A DNA stretch of 64,000 nucleotides from Erpetoichthys calabaricus. Lineage: Eukaryota > Chordata > Cladistia > Polypteriformes > Polypteridae. The notes under the pieces were generated by a model, which was given only the letters and a program-made list of their open reading frames with translations, was not told where the DNA came from and made no database searches. A program made the translations under genes and the position numbers. Below are positions 25,723-40,285 of the stretch, in pieces; position 1 is the first letter of the stretch; each line of letters opens with the position of its first letter. The stretch is taken from contig NC_041394.2 of the NCBI RefSeq assembly GCF_900747795.2, forward strand, positions 338,667,914-338,731,913. Direction: 5' to 3'.

Positions 25723-27701
25723 GGTAACTCTGTGATCGCTACTGCACTTTTCTACACTGTGCCGTGTAATATCACTTCAAGAGAAGCCCACCGAATCAAT
25801 GAGCTGATTCTTAAGGAAAGCTCAATTATGGGACATACTATTAAGCCTTGGGGGCAGTAGAAGAAGTGAGAATGAAGGCAAAACTGATGGCCATTTAGAT
25901 CAATACTGCCCATCCTTGCTATTACACATAATCGTAATACTTCCAGCCAACAATTCATTCAGCAGAATTTTGTGAAGAAAAGCTACTGGAGACCTTCAGA
26001 CTTACAGCTTTAGTCTTTTACGATGCCTCACTTTGACTGCTCTTTATTCTTTAGCCAAGTCACGACTTCCCATCTTTTTTGTTATTCTCATGTGTAATGG
26101 GGTGGTGGAATGACCTGTTGTCTATTTATCTATTAGCTGTCCACCTGCATTGCTTGAAATATGACTCCTCTATATCACATTGGCGGAGTTTTTGTAGACA
26201 ATCAAGAAATTTAGGCTTGGAAAGGCCCAGTTTGCATTCTCCTGATCTGCTTGCCAAAGAGCAGCCTGAAGAAACAAAGATTATGACCAGGGTGACTGCA
26301 ATCCACGATAGAAGGGAGCAGAGGACTTTTTACTTAGCCCTTCAACTTTTAAACAGAAGAAAAATGATCGAAAAATCATTGCCTCAGCAAAACAACAAAA
26401 GGTGTCCATTACTGCTTGTCTGAACTTTTAGGCAGCCGTTCGCCCCCAGTGGCTGTCTTCACTGCAGGAGACACAAAAGAGAGAGTTTTCTTTTGTACAT
26501 CTTTTCAAAGTGGAGAAAAAACCTCCTATTTGACCAAACCTACATTTAATAGCAGTTGTCCAACCAACCTGACCAGCACAATGTTCTGTGGTCACACTGT
26601 ACATTCGATTATCATCATTTACCAACCACTGAGGCGGCTCTATCTTCACATGTATTAGACCTCTTCGAATGATTAAGTTTCATCCATATGAAGTATTTAT
26701 GAAAAAAATCTGGAGTGTTCTCTAGCACTCAACTTTCTCGTAAATGTATAGATTATATAACGATATGAATATGTCAATTTGTGAAACACAAGTCCCAATC
26801 AAATTTCAAGTGTATTCCATAGTTTTTTTTACCTGATTAGATACATTTCCAATTAGTGTTATTTTGTGTTTGTACCATGTAATTTCTGTGCATTGATAAG
26901 TTAAAAATACGTGCAATAGTAAAAAAAACTCTTACTAAATAAGATGAATTAAACATTACCAAATGACATATTATTCTTGGCCTGTCCTTAATTCTTTCAG
27001 TCTGTTTATATGAAATATCAGAGCGTGAACATGTATGCAACAGATTAATTTTCTTCTGCCTTTGCGGTGCTGTTTGCTTTTTGACTGTCATGTACAAAGA
27101 AAAAAAGTAAACGTAGGTAATAAAAAAAAAAAAAAAAAACTCCGGCAACCCCCAAAAAAATGGAAAATGATAACCTTTAATGGACATACAGAACCAGTAC
27201 AAATGAAGAAAATGTCACAAACCCTTTAAAATCACTAAAAGCACAATACCAAAAAAGCATTGAAGAGTGCCAATTCGCCAGTCTTTTGTACAGCACCACA
27301 CATAAAGCAAGCTGTACATGTGAAGCATTACAGAGAAATTTTCAGTTTGTTCTCTTATTTCTATACCCCAACCCATGAGCAGAACCCATCTTTATTACAT
27401 CCAAGTGAGAAGATCAAGATAGTCACGAATTATTGTGACCGCAGTAAACCACCATATTGACAAGCATTACTTCAGCCCAGGCTACTGCCATACTCCTGGT
27501 GTATCTAAAGCGAAATTAAAAGTCAAGAAATCATACGGATTTTTTTTCCCCAGAAAAAGGCTGGTTACCAAATAGCATGCTGGAAACTGAAACAGTCACG
27601 CTTCATACTAACGATTAGAATATTAAGCCCATGTAAAGGTGCAGCTCTCGTTTAGGAGAAAACGTCTCAATAGAAAAGTGCTCTTGTACGAATGGATGGA
27701 T
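25723..27701. other. H1-H2A spacer (right)
   Basis: Mirror of 11221-13199, with the A run at 27121-27139. No recognised gene. Confidence 0.6.
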
Positions 27702-27717
27702 GGCTCTGAAAAGAGCC
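27702..27717 (-). promoter_or_regulatory. Histone 3' processing stem-loop, H2A right
   Basis: Minus-strand GGCTCTTTTCAGAGCC after the right-arm H2A stop. Confidence 0.97.
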
Positions 27718-27749
27718 GTTGGAACGTAGAAGAGAATCGCCCGAGCGGC

Positions 27750-29419
<1,670 letters not shown>

Positions 29420-29446
29420 ACTGCAGAAGTCCTGCATGAAACCAAC

Positions 29447-29462
29447 GGCTCTTTTCAGAGCC
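29447..29462 (+). promoter_or_regulatory. Histone 3' processing stem-loop, H2B right
   Basis: GGCTCTTTTCAGAGCC, 27 bases after the H2B stop. ATGAAAGCG follows downstream. Confidence 0.96.
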
Positions 29463-30341
29463 ACTCATTTTATCGATGAAAGCGCTCCACTCCTGATATT
29501 GTAGTCATTTTATTGTATGTATATCTGCCTGCGGCTGTTCAAGTTGCTGGGTGCGATAAACTTTTTTTTTGGCCGACCTTTCTCCAAGACTTGTGAAACA
29601 AGATTACATTGGTTACATTTCTTCTGGTTTCCAAAGCGGAGTTACAGGTGACTTGTTTATTAGTAGCACCGTATCGGGTTTTGATGTCCAATGTCATTCC
29701 CACTAACCGGGTCTCCGTGCTCCATGCAGTGAATGCACGACGCGGCAACTTCAAGCTCCCCTGATTAACTGCTGCTAGAAAGGTGCTCATATGCAAGAAT
29801 CTTTCGACTTTGTGCGACTTTGAGATATGGTACGTAATCTCAATAGGCTTTAACAGGCCCAGTTTGCGACCGCAACGCAGCCTAGACTTCCCACGAAGAG
29901 ATGGGGAACTTGCGCCAACCAGAAAGTAAATGTAACCTGGTAATTTTGCTTTAATTATGAACTTCCCCAAAATTCTTGTAAATAGTAGGACGTTACTTCA
30001 CAATCGGTATACAGCAACCTATACAACCAGAAAGCACGGTGGGTGGGGGTTTTCAGCTCTCCCTGGTTATTGATTACAAAGTTTTAATCGGGGGAGAAGC
30101 CGTTTGTGACGCCCGGATTTTGGAAAGGAAAATAACTTGTATAAATGAGTCGATTGCAGGAAGCAAAAGTAAACCTTGGAGAGCTGGCTAGTCTAACATA
30201 GCAACCTCAGAAATACAAAATTAATGAAAAGCGTAGTGCAAGAACAAACAGCTCTGTTTAGCGATTGTATAATCAAGGCAAAAACAAAGCCAGAACTAAT
30301 ACATGGACAAAATGAAAGCTCTCCAAAAAGAAATTGTGGAT
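29463..30341. other. H2B-H4 convergent spacer (right)
   Basis: Partner of 8590-9459 with several differences: the 25-bp block 29812-29836 is inverted relative to the arm symmetry, there is a short extra segment near 29655-29664, and the A/T runs differ near 29570. No gene was recognised. Confidence 0.7.
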
Positions 30342-30357
30342 GGCTCTGAAAAGAGCC
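30342..30357 (-). promoter_or_regulatory. Histone 3' processing stem-loop, H4 right
   Basis: Minus-strand GGCTCTTTTCAGAGCC after the right-arm H4 stop. Confidence 0.97.
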
Positions 30358-30385
30358 TTTTTAGATGAACAATCTCATTGACAGC

Positions 30386-31235
<850 letters not shown>

Positions 31236-31301
<66 letters not shown>

Positions 31302-31327
31302 TATACATATATATATATATATATATA
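31236..31327. repeat. (AT)n microsatellite
   Basis: A long AT tract interrupted by ACAGTATACAT. In the left arm the same site holds only a short AT run (7683-7693). Confidence 0.95.
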
Positions 31328-32162
31328 CAGTAATCCCTCGCTATATCGCGCTTCGCCTTTTGCGGCTTCACTCCATCGCGGATTTTATATGTAAGCATAT
31401 TTAAATATATATCGCGGATTTTTCGGTGCTTCGCGGGTTTCTGCGGACAATGGGTCTTTTAATTTCTGGTACATGCTTCCTCAGTTGGTTTGCCCAGTTG
31501 ATTTCATACAAGGGACGGACGCTATTGGCAGATGGCTGAGAAGCTACCCAGCTTACTTTCTCTCTCTCTCTCTTGCGCTGACGTAGCGGGGTGTGAGCAG
31601 GGGGGCTGTTCGCACACCTAGACGATACGGACGCTCGTCTAAAAATGCTGAAAGATTATCTTCACGTTGCTATCTTTTGTGCAGCTGCTTCCTGAAACAA
31701 CATGCTGAATGGTGCTTCGCATACTTAAAAGCAGGAAGGGCACGTATTGATTTTTTTATCTCTCTCTCTCTCTCTGCTCCTGACGGAGGGGGTGTGAGCT
31801 GCCGCCTTCAACAGCTTTGTGCCGCGGTGCTTCGCATACTTAAAAGCCAAACAGCCCTATTAAGTTGTTTGCTCCTTTGAAGAGGAAGATATGTTTGCAT
31901 TCTTTTAATTGTGAGACTGAACTGTCATCTCTGTCTTGTCATGGAGCAGAGTTTAAACTTTTGAAAAAGAGACAAATGTTTGTTTGCAGTGTTTGAATAA
32001 CGTTCCTGTCTCTCTACAACCTCCTGTGTTTCTGCGCAAATCTGTGACCCAAGCATGACAATATAAAAATAACCATATAAACATGTGGTTTCTACTTCGC
32101 GGATTTTCTTATTTCGCGGGTGGCTCTGGAACGCAACCCCCGTGATGGAGGAGGGATTACTG
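31328..32162 (+). mobile_element. Non-autonomous Tigger-like (pogo/mariner) element
   Basis: Starts CAGTAATCCCTCGC and ends GAGGGATTACTG, flanked by TA on both sides, which suits the TA target duplication of Tc1/mariner elements. The first 50 bases (CTATATCGCGCTTCGC) resemble Tigger-type termini. The inside has CT runs but no transposase. A related, reversed copy lies at 52955-53926. It is absent from the left arm, so it inserted after the inverted duplication or was lost from the other arm. Confidence 0.7.

Positions 32163-32240
<78 letters not shown>
32163..32240. repeat. (AT)n microsatellite
   Basis: About 75 bp of AT repeats on the other side of the Tigger-like element. With 31236-31327 it forms one tract split by the insertion. 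Confidence 0.95.
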
Positions 32241-32246
<6 letters not shown>

Positions 32247-33766
32247 TAAAAAAACAGTTTTTAATCAGAGTATAGCATCAAGTCAATTGATATTGATCCG
32301 GTCAGTTAAGTAGCAGAGGGGCTTGTTCATCAGTTTCAGCTGCTTTGGCGTTAATGAAATTAACAACAGGTGCACTAGAGGGGCAACAAGAAGATGACCC
32401 CCAAAACAGGAATGGTTTGAAAGGTGGAGGCCACTGACATTTTTCCCCTATCATCTGTTTTTTCACTCGTTTTGCATTTGACTACGGTCAGTGTCACTAT
32501 TGGTAGCATGAGGCGGGGGATACCTGGACCCTAAAGAGCTGGCACAGGTAGTCCAACTTTTCCAGGATGGCAGTCACATCAATACGTGCCATTGCCAGAA
32601 GGTTTGCTGTGTCTCACAGCACCGTCTCATGGGCATGGAGGAGATTCCAGGAGACAGGCAGTTGCTCTATGGACAGGGCCCCTCGTAGAAGGTCCTTAAC
32701 CCATCAGCAGGACTGACTGGTATGTGCTCCTTTGGTTAGGGAGGAACAGAATGAGCACTGCCAAAGCCCTACAAAATGACCTCCAGCTGACCACTGGTGT
32801 GAATGTCTCTGACCAAACAATCAGAAATGGATTTCATGATGGTGGCCTGAGGGCCACGACGTCCTCTAGTGGGCTCTATGCTCACTGCCTGGCACCATGG
32901 AGCTCGATTGCCATTTGCCATAGAATGCCAGAATTGGCAGGAACACCACTGGTGCCCTGTGCTTTTCACAGATGAGCGCAGGTTCACTCTGAGCACATGT
33001 GACAGACATGAAATGGTCTGGAAAAGCCGTGGAGAATGTTATGCTGCCTGTAACATCATTCAGCATGACTGGTTGGATGGTGGGTCAGTGTGATGGTGTG
33101 AGAGGCATATCCATGGAGAGACGTACAGACCTCTACAGGCTAGACAACGGCACCTTTACTGCCATTAGGTATCGGGATAAAATCATTGGACCCACTGTCA
33201 GTCCCTATACTGGTGCAGTGGGTCCTGGGTTCCTCCTGGTGCACAACAATGCCCGGCCTCATGTGGCAAGAGTATGAAGGCAGCTCCTGGAGAATAAAGG
33301 AATTGATACCATTCACTGGCGTCCATGCTCACTGACCTGACTTCAATCCAATAGAACACCTCCAAGTGTGACGTTATGTTTCAGTCCATCCGGCGCCGCC
33401 AGGTCGCACCTCACACTGTCCAGGAGCTCAGTTATGCCCTGGTCCAGATCTTGGAGGACATACCCCAGGACACCATCAGTCGTCTCATTAGGAGCATATC
33501 CAGACATTGTCAGGCATGCATACAAGAAAGTGAGGGCCATACAAACTACTGAGTATGATTGTGAGTTGCTGCAATTAAATATCGTCAAAATGGACCAGCC
33601 TGCTGCATCATTTATTTATTTTGAATTAAAATTCAGTCCTCTGTATGTTGATAATTTTCATTTCTATCAAATGATTACCCAGTCCAGATTAGTATAGATA
33701 TCCAGCATGATTTTTTCCCCATTGAGATCTGATGTGTTTTCAAAGTCTTCCTTTAATTTTTTTGAG

Positions 33767-33772
<6 letters not shown>
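32241..33772 (+). mobile_element. Tc1-like transposon, nearly full length, dead
   Basis: The partner of the left-arm Tc1 but with its 3' end. Coding pieces: NRMSTAKALQNDLQLTTGVN (about 32740-32800), VLFTDERRFTLSTCDRHEMV (about 32957), YRLDNGTFTAIRYRDKIIGP and GPGFLLVHNNARPHVARV (to 33277). The second catalytic Asp is Asn. Stops and frame changes separate the pieces. The 3' end (TTTTTTTGAGCAG before TATATA, to 33772) matches the usual terminus of this fish Tc1 family. Bases 33469-33772 lie outside the inverted repeat. Confidence 0.88.

Positions 33773-33846
<74 letters not shown>
33773..33846. repeat. (AT)n microsatellite
   Basis: AT repeats between the Tc1 3' end and a probable solo LTR. Confidence 0.95.
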
Positions 33847-33848
<2 letters not shown>

Positions 33849-34359
33849 TGTGGTGGACAGCTGGAGCCTTTACCCATCTGGGACGCTCTGAGTATGGAAG
33901 GACCAGGGGAGAGCGTATTTGCAAGATCATTTCTCCCCCTTGCCGAAATAGTGCAGCCCCCTTGGCTTGCGGCCTTGGGTTGTGAGCGTGGAAGTTCAAC
34001 CCTGCTTGGGCTCAAGGCCACTGCCAGGGGGCACATGGATTTTTACAGGGCCTTATTTGCAGCGCTTCAGTCAAACCCAGAAGTGAGGTTGGAAAAAACT
34101 TGTTTGGCACCTGGACTCCTTCCAGGTGCACAATAAAAGGAGCCACTCATCACCACTCAATGACCAGAGTTGGGAGGAAGAGGACAAAGACTCAGGAGGT
34201 GTGGAGGTGGAAGGACTGGCGGAAAAGAGACTGTGTTGTGTTCAGTGTCTTTTGTGCTGTGGAAGGCGACACTTTGTAAATAAACTGTGTGCTGTGTGGC
34301 AATTGGTGTCCTGCCTGTTTGTATTTGGGTTAAGGCGGCTGTACAGACCCTGGGCTTCA
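33849..34359 (+). mobile_element. Probable solo LTR A
   Basis: A non-coding block of about 510 bp bounded by AT tracts, starting TG and ending CA. It has a TATA-like CAATAAAAGGAGCC near 34129, a poly(A) signal AATAAA near 34278 and a GT-rich stretch after it, the layout of an LTR. No internal region adjoins it. It is a fossil. An alternative is a non-autonomous repeat that merely resembles an LTR. Confidence 0.5.
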
Positions 34360-34389
34360 CTATATATATATTATATTATTTATATATAT

Positions 34390-34947
34390 TGTAAAAGGTG
34401 CTATATAGCGCCCGACCCGGCACAGACTCAGGCAGAGGCACGTACTTAAATAAAACGCTCTTTATTATTTTTTCAGCCGTGGGGCACGCCTCCCCCGTGT
34501 CCCACAGGCCCAACACAGTCCCAAAAGCACTTCAATATATATCACAACAAACCACACTTCTTCTCTCCCACCACTCCACCACAAGCTTCCTCCTTCCTCC
34601 CAACTCTGGCTCTCTCGAGTGGTGGTGGTTGGCCTTTTTTATACCCCACCCGGAAGCGTTCCAGGTGCTTGATTACTTGGTCCTAATTGACCTTCCGGGT
34701 GGGGCTGACGAGTCAACCAGCTGGGCTGGAAAGTCCATGCAGCTCCCCCTGGTGGCCATCCAAGCCCCCAACCAGGCTGTGGAGGACTCCATCTCCCATG
34801 GAGCCTTGCGCCAGGTTGGGGAATCATCGTCCACCAGGGAGGCTGCCACCAAGCGTCCCGGGGGAGGTACTGAGCTGCCCATGGTGGATCTCCCGGAATA
34901 GATGCAGCAGGGGCATCCCTGCCGGGCATGGGACCCGGCTGTCCTTC

Positions 34948-34950
<3 letters not shown>
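34390..34950 (-). mobile_element. Probable solo LTR B
   Basis: About 560 bp between AT-rich tracts, TG to CA on the minus strand. On that strand it has a TATA-like GGGGTATAAAAAAGG near 34640 and a poly(A) signal AATAAAG near 34460. Its promoter-proximal part shares wording with LTR A (GAGTTGGGAGGAAG). Fossil, no internal part. Confidence 0.55.
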
Positions 34951-34996
<46 letters not shown>

Positions 34997-35010
34997 ATAT
35001 ATATATATAG
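34951..35010. repeat. (AT)n microsatellite
   Basis: AT repeats with one TTTA interruption, separating LTR B and LTR C. Confidence 0.95.
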
Positions 35011-35553
35011 TGGCACGCAGCTGGTGGTGGTACCCAGCCGGGATGCCCAAGAGGACCGGAAGGAGGGCTTACACCTCCTCCTCCAGACCATGAGGCGGCG
35101 ACCGCCCTGGTGGCTTTGGGGACCATGGGTACAGAGCTTTGAAGCTCATCCCTGTAGGGGTCTGTGGACTCCGCCAGGGGGCACCCCGATGCCTTTAGCG
35201 CACTGGCCCTCAGTACTTCCACCACACCTGGACGTGATGGGAGAAAGAAGGCCAGGAACATCCGTAGTGCGTCAAGGTACGCAGCCTGCACTTCCACCAC
35301 ACTGGGGAGTGCCGGTGGAAGATTGTCGGAAGGCACCTGCCGGGTGGTTATAAAAGGGGCCGCCTCCCTCCATTCAAGGGCTGGAGTCAGGAGGTCAAGA
35401 GACGAGGTCTTGGAGGAGGCAAGGAGTTGGCCTGAAGAGACAGAGGCATTTGGCCTGGACTTTTGGGGACTTTGGGGTTTGTGTGCACTTTATTGTAAAT
35501 ATTATATGGGTTGAACCATCGCTGTCCGCCTGTCTGTGTCCAGGCTGTATTGC

Positions 35554-35556
<3 letters not shown>
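35011..35556 (+). mobile_element. Probable solo LTR C
   Basis: About 546 bp from TGGCACGCAGC to TTGCACA, flanked on both sides by AT repeats. GGTTATAAAAGGGGCC near 35346 is a good TATA box. The tail is T/G-rich like LTR A. Fossil without an internal region. Confidence 0.55.

Positions 35557-35633
<77 letters not shown>
35557..35633. repeat. (AT)n microsatellite
   Basis: AT repeats between LTR C and the long-TIR Tc1 element. Confidence 0.95.
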
Positions 35634-35636
<3 letters not shown>

Positions 35637-37250
35637 TGGTGTGAAAAACTATTTGCCCCCCTTCCTGATTTCTTATTCTTTTACATGTTTGTCACACAAA
35701 ATGTTTCTGATCATCAAACACATTTAACCATTAGTCAAATATAACACAAGTAAACACAAAATGCAGTTTGTAAATGGTGGTTTTTTTATTTAGGGAGAAA
35801 AAAAAAATCCAAACCTACATGGCCCTGTGTGAAAAGTAATTGCCCCCTGAACCTAATAACTGGTTGGGCCACCCTTAGCAGCAATAACTGCAATCAAGCG
35901 TTTGCGATAACTTGCAATGAGTCTTTTACAGCACTCTGGAGGAATTTTGGCCCACTCATCTTTGCAAAATTGTTGTAATTCAGCTTTATTTGAGGGTTTT
36001 CTAGCATGAACTGCCTTTTTAAGGTCATGCCATAGCATCTCAATTGGATTCAGGTCAGGACTTTGACTAGGCCACTCCAAAGTCTTCATTTTGTTTTTCT
36101 TCAGCCATTCAGAGGTGGATTTGCTGGTGTGTTTTGGGTCATTGTCCTGTTGCAGCACCCAAGATCGCTTCAGCTTGAGTTGATGAACAGATGGCCGGAC
36201 ATTCTCCTTCAGGATTTTTTGGTAGACAGTAGAATTCATGGTTCCATCTATCACAGCAAGCCTTCCAGGTCCTGAAGCAGCAAAAACAACCCCAGACCAT
36301 CACACTACCACCACCATATTTTACTGTTGGTATGATGTTCTTTTTCTGAAATGCTGTGTTCCTTTTACGCCAGATGTAACGGGACATTTGCCTTCCAAAA
36401 AGTTCAACTTTTGACTCATCAGCTCCACAAGTATTTTCCCAAAAGTATTGGCAATCATTGAGATGTTTCTTAGCAAAATTGAGACGAGCCCCTAATGTTC
36501 TTTTTGCTTAACAGTGGTTTGCGTCTTGGACATCTGCCATGCAGGCCGTTTTTGCCCAGTCTCTTTCTTATGGTGGAGTCGTGAACACTGACCTTAATTG
36601 AGGCAAGTGAGGCCTGCAGTTCTTTAGACGTTGTCCTGGGGTCTTTTGTGACCTCTCGGATGAGTCGTCTCTGCGCTCTTGGGGTAATTTTGGTCGGCCG
36701 GCCACTCCTGGGAAGGTTCACCACTGTTCCATGTTTTTGCCATTTGTGGATAATGGCTCTCACTGTGGTTCGCTGGAGTCCCAAAGCTTTAGAAATGGCT
36801 TTATAACCTTTACCAGACTGATAGATCTCAATTACTTCTGTTCTCATTTGTTCCTGAATTTCTTTGGATCTTGGCATGATGTCTAGCTTTTGAGGTGCTT
36901 TTGGTCTACTTCTCTGTGTCAGGCAGCTCCTATTTAAGTGATTTCTTGATTGAAACAGGTGTGGCAGTAATCAGGCCTGGGGGTGGCTACAGAAATTGAA
37001 CTCAGGTGTGATACACCACAGTTAGGTTATTTTTTAACAAGGGGCAATTACTTTTTCACACAGGGCCATGTAGGTTTGGATTTTTTTTCTCCCTAAATAA
37101 TAAACACCATCATTTAAAAACTGCATTTTGTGTTTACTTGTGTTATATTTGACTAATGGTTAAATGTGTTTGATGATCAGAAAACATTTTGTGTGACAAA
37201 CATGCAAAAGAAGAAGAAATCAGGAAGGGGGCAAATAGTTTTTCACACCA

Positions 37251-37253
<3 letters not shown>
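35634..37253 (-). mobile_element. Tc1-like transposon with ~215-bp inverted repeats
   Basis: Complete ends: CAGTGGTGTGAAAAACTATT at 35634 and its reverse complement ending at 37253, with inverted repeats similar over about 215 bp. The transposase is on the minus strand. The N-terminal DNA-binding part is at 36877-36500 (MPRSKEIQEQMRTEVIEIYQ, SGRPTKITPRAQRRLIREVT). The catalytic part is at 36387-35853 (YGGGSVMVWGC, VLQQDNDPKHTSKS, QSPDLNPIEMLWHDL), with the second Asp and the Glu of the DD34E triad present. Two one-base frame changes, near 36490 and 36290, break the frame, so this copy is inactive, although it is clearly younger than the arm Tc1. It is flanked by AT repeats. Confidence 0.93.
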
Positions 37254-37311
<58 letters not shown>

Positions 37312-37316
37312 TATAT
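37254..37316. repeat. (AT)n microsatellite
   Basis: AT repeats between the Tc1 element and the Gypsy-class LTR. Confidence 0.95.
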
Positions 37317-40285
37317 TGTGAAAGAATGACTGTTAAGCACATACAGGTTTGGGGTTTTCAGCCCCGTATACTGTAAAGAAGATTAATTTTTTACAAAATA
37401 AACAAGTTCAGTATTGGCATTCATATGACAGCCGCCATGATGGCGGAGATGGGAACATTTATTGGGAGGGACCAGAAATAGGTGAATGGACTGCTGGGAA
37501 GGAACCGTGATGGATGCTGGAATGGATGACGTCATCGGGGAGCGACAGAGAGAAGGCGGAAATATTGTAATGTTTTCATGTGTTCAGGGTGGATTCATGG
37601 CGGTGGTGTGTCCTTCTTTCTGCAGAAATAAAGAGAGAGAGGTTAGTACCCCGCCATTCCCTTCTGACATATGGTTTCACGTCACGTTTTGAGTCGTTCC
37701 GCGGCTCCCTAATCGAGCGTGCGTGACATGACCCTCCCCCCCACCCTCAGCCCAGACCCATCGAGTTGGGCGGACCGAACCGAGAGGTCGTGAACCCGGG
37801 AGAGGGCATCAGCATTGGCTTGAAGGAGACCCCGGCGATAAATGACAGTAAACTTATAGGGCTGCAGGTCCAAAAACCACCTGGTGACTCGGGGGTTCTA
37901 CTCCTTGTGCAGGGCCATCCACTGGAGAGCAGCATGGTCTGTCACTAGGGTGAACTCGCGACCCAGCAGATAGTACCGCAGATGAGTCACCACCCACTTA
38001 ATGGCCAAGGCTTCCCTCTCCACTGTCGCATACCTGGTTTCCCGGTCCAACAGTTTCCGACTCAGGTATATTACGGGGTGTTCGGCACCATCGACGCTTT
38101 GGCTCAGCACGGCGTCCAAGCCTGTGTCCGAAGCGTCAGTCTGGAGAATAATGGGCAAAGAGAAGTCACGAGTGTGTAATATAGGTGCCGATGTCAGGGC
38201 CTTCTTTAGGTCACTGAATGCTTGTTATGCTTTATCGTTCCATACCACATACACAGGGGCCCCTTTCTTTGTGAGATTTGTCAAGGGTGCTGCCCTCTCA
38301 GAGAAACGGGGAACAAACTGGCAGTAGTACCCCGCCAATTCCAAGAAGGCTTGCACCTGTTTCTTGGTATTTGGACGTGGCCATTCAAGGATGTCTTTTA
38401 TTTTGGAACATTGTGGCTTCACCTGTCCCCGCCCCACTAGGTAGCCTAAATATTTAGCCTCCCTCAAGCCAAAGAAACACTTACGGGGATTGATGTGGAG
38501 ACTGGCCTTCGCTGGTGTTGTGAGGACGGCGTACACCTGCAGTATATGTTCCTCCCAGGTGCCGGAATAAATGACCACGTCATCTAGGTAGGTGGCACAG
38601 TAGGGCTGGTGGGGCCGGAGCACTCTGTCTACCAGACATTGGAAGGTCGCCGGCGCCCCGTGCAGTCCAAATGGGAGGACCTTATACTGCCAATGTCCAC
38701 TAGGGATACTAAATGCTGTTTTCTCTTTTGCGGATGCCGTTAAGGGAATTTGCCAGTACCCTTTGGTCATGTCAAGTGTAGTCAGATATTGTGCCTTACC
38801 CAAGCGTTCAAGCAGGTCATCTACCCTAGGCATGGGATAGGCATCGAATTTGGAGACCTGGTTCAGACGTCTAAAGTCGTTGCAGAATCTCCAGGAACCA
38901 TCTGGTTTGGAAACGAGGACGATAGGACTGGACCAGGGACTATAACTCTCTTCAATGATATCCATGTCCAACATCCGCTGGATTTTGAGCTCCACCTCTG
39001 CACGTTTTGCCTCTGGGAGGCGATAGGGTCTCTCCCTGACAATCACCCCAGGCTCAGTAATGATGTCGTGCTCAATCAGAGAAGTACGGCCAGGTGACTC
39101 GCTAACCACTTCGGGGACGGCCCAGATCGCTTGTTACAGATCCTGCCGTTGGAATGGTTTTAGGTCTGGACCGAGGTTAAGGGCTGATTTTTCTGCAAAA
39201 AGGGAGAGGGCTGTACAGGAGGGTGGAGCCTCATCCCGATCTCTCCATGGCTTCAGTAAGTTCACGTGGTACACCCTCTCGCTCGGCCGATAATTCGGTT
39301 GTTTCACCAAATAGTCGACGAGCCCCTTTCGCTCCTTTACCTCATATGGGCCCTGTCAATGAGCCAGCAATTTGGAATGGGAGGTGGGCATGAGTACCAT
39401 CACATGGTCTCCGGGGTGGAATTCCCTGAGGACGGCATTCCGATTGTAACACCAGGCTTGTGCTGTTTGAGCACGCACCATGTGTTCTTTTAGAATAGGC
39501 CGAATCTTATTTATCCTATCACGCAGTTGCGTGATGTACTCCAACACATTAGTGCTGGGAAGAACCTTCACTTCCCAGCCTTCCTTTAAAATATCCAAAA
39601 GTCCCCGGGGTTGGCGCCCATATAGAAGCTCGAAAGGGGAAAAACCTGTGGAGGCTTGCGGCACCTCCCGGTAAGCAAAAAGCACGAGAGGTAAAAGCTC
39701 GTCCCAGTTTCTACTGTCCGCCTTGACTACCTTACGTAACATCTGCTTAAGCGTCTGATTGAAGCGCTCTACCAATCCGTCGGTTTGCGGGTGGTAGACA
39801 GACGTTTTAAGATGTTTAATACGGAGCAACTTGGCCACCTTCCTGAACGTATCCGAAGTAAAGGGAGTACCTTGGTCAGTGAGGACTTCTTTAGGTATTC
39901 CCACTCTAGAAAAAAGTTTGACCAATTCCCGTGCGATATTCGTTGAATTGGTGAAGCGCAACAGTACCACCTCTGGATACCGAGTCGCGTGATCAACCAT
40001 GACTAATATATATTTCTGGCCATGTTTCGAAGGCTCCAGGGGTCCAACAAGATCTATACCTATCCTTTCAAAGGGAATGTCAACGAGGGGAATAGGAACT
40101 AGAGGAGCGCGGTCCCTCCTAGGTATCTGACGGGTCTGGCACTCCGGGCAGGGCTGACAGAAGCATCGGACCTCCTCATTTATTCCCGGCCATATATAAA
40201 GCATTTCTAAAAGCATCATCCTCTTTCTTTTCCATACACTGTACTTGGAGGGTAAGCAAGGTATACACACCCAGTTTAGAGTCAC
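37317..40285 (-). mobile_element. Gypsy-class LTR retrotransposon fossil, Gmr1-like gene order
   Basis: Minus strand. The 3' LTR is at about 37317-37728 (TG to CA, poly(A) signal near 37630), preceded by a purine-rich tract at about 37731-37747. Reading 5' to 3' on the minus strand, the integrase comes first (40285-39356: zinc finger PECQ, DQGTPFTSD, HPQTDGLVERFN), then reverse transcriptase (39109-38225: YLTTLDMTKGYWQIPL, ATYLDDVVIYS), then RNase H (38158-37898: LQTDASDTGL, TVEREALAIKW). Integrase before RT is the Gmr1 arrangement, unlike ordinary Gypsy. The 5' LTR, gag and protease were not found, and the element is 5'-truncated and broken in a few places. Confidence 0.85.

Noticed and set aside
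33707-35744. Frames with long Tyr-Ile repeats
   Set aside because: Translations of (AT)n microsatellites, not proteins.
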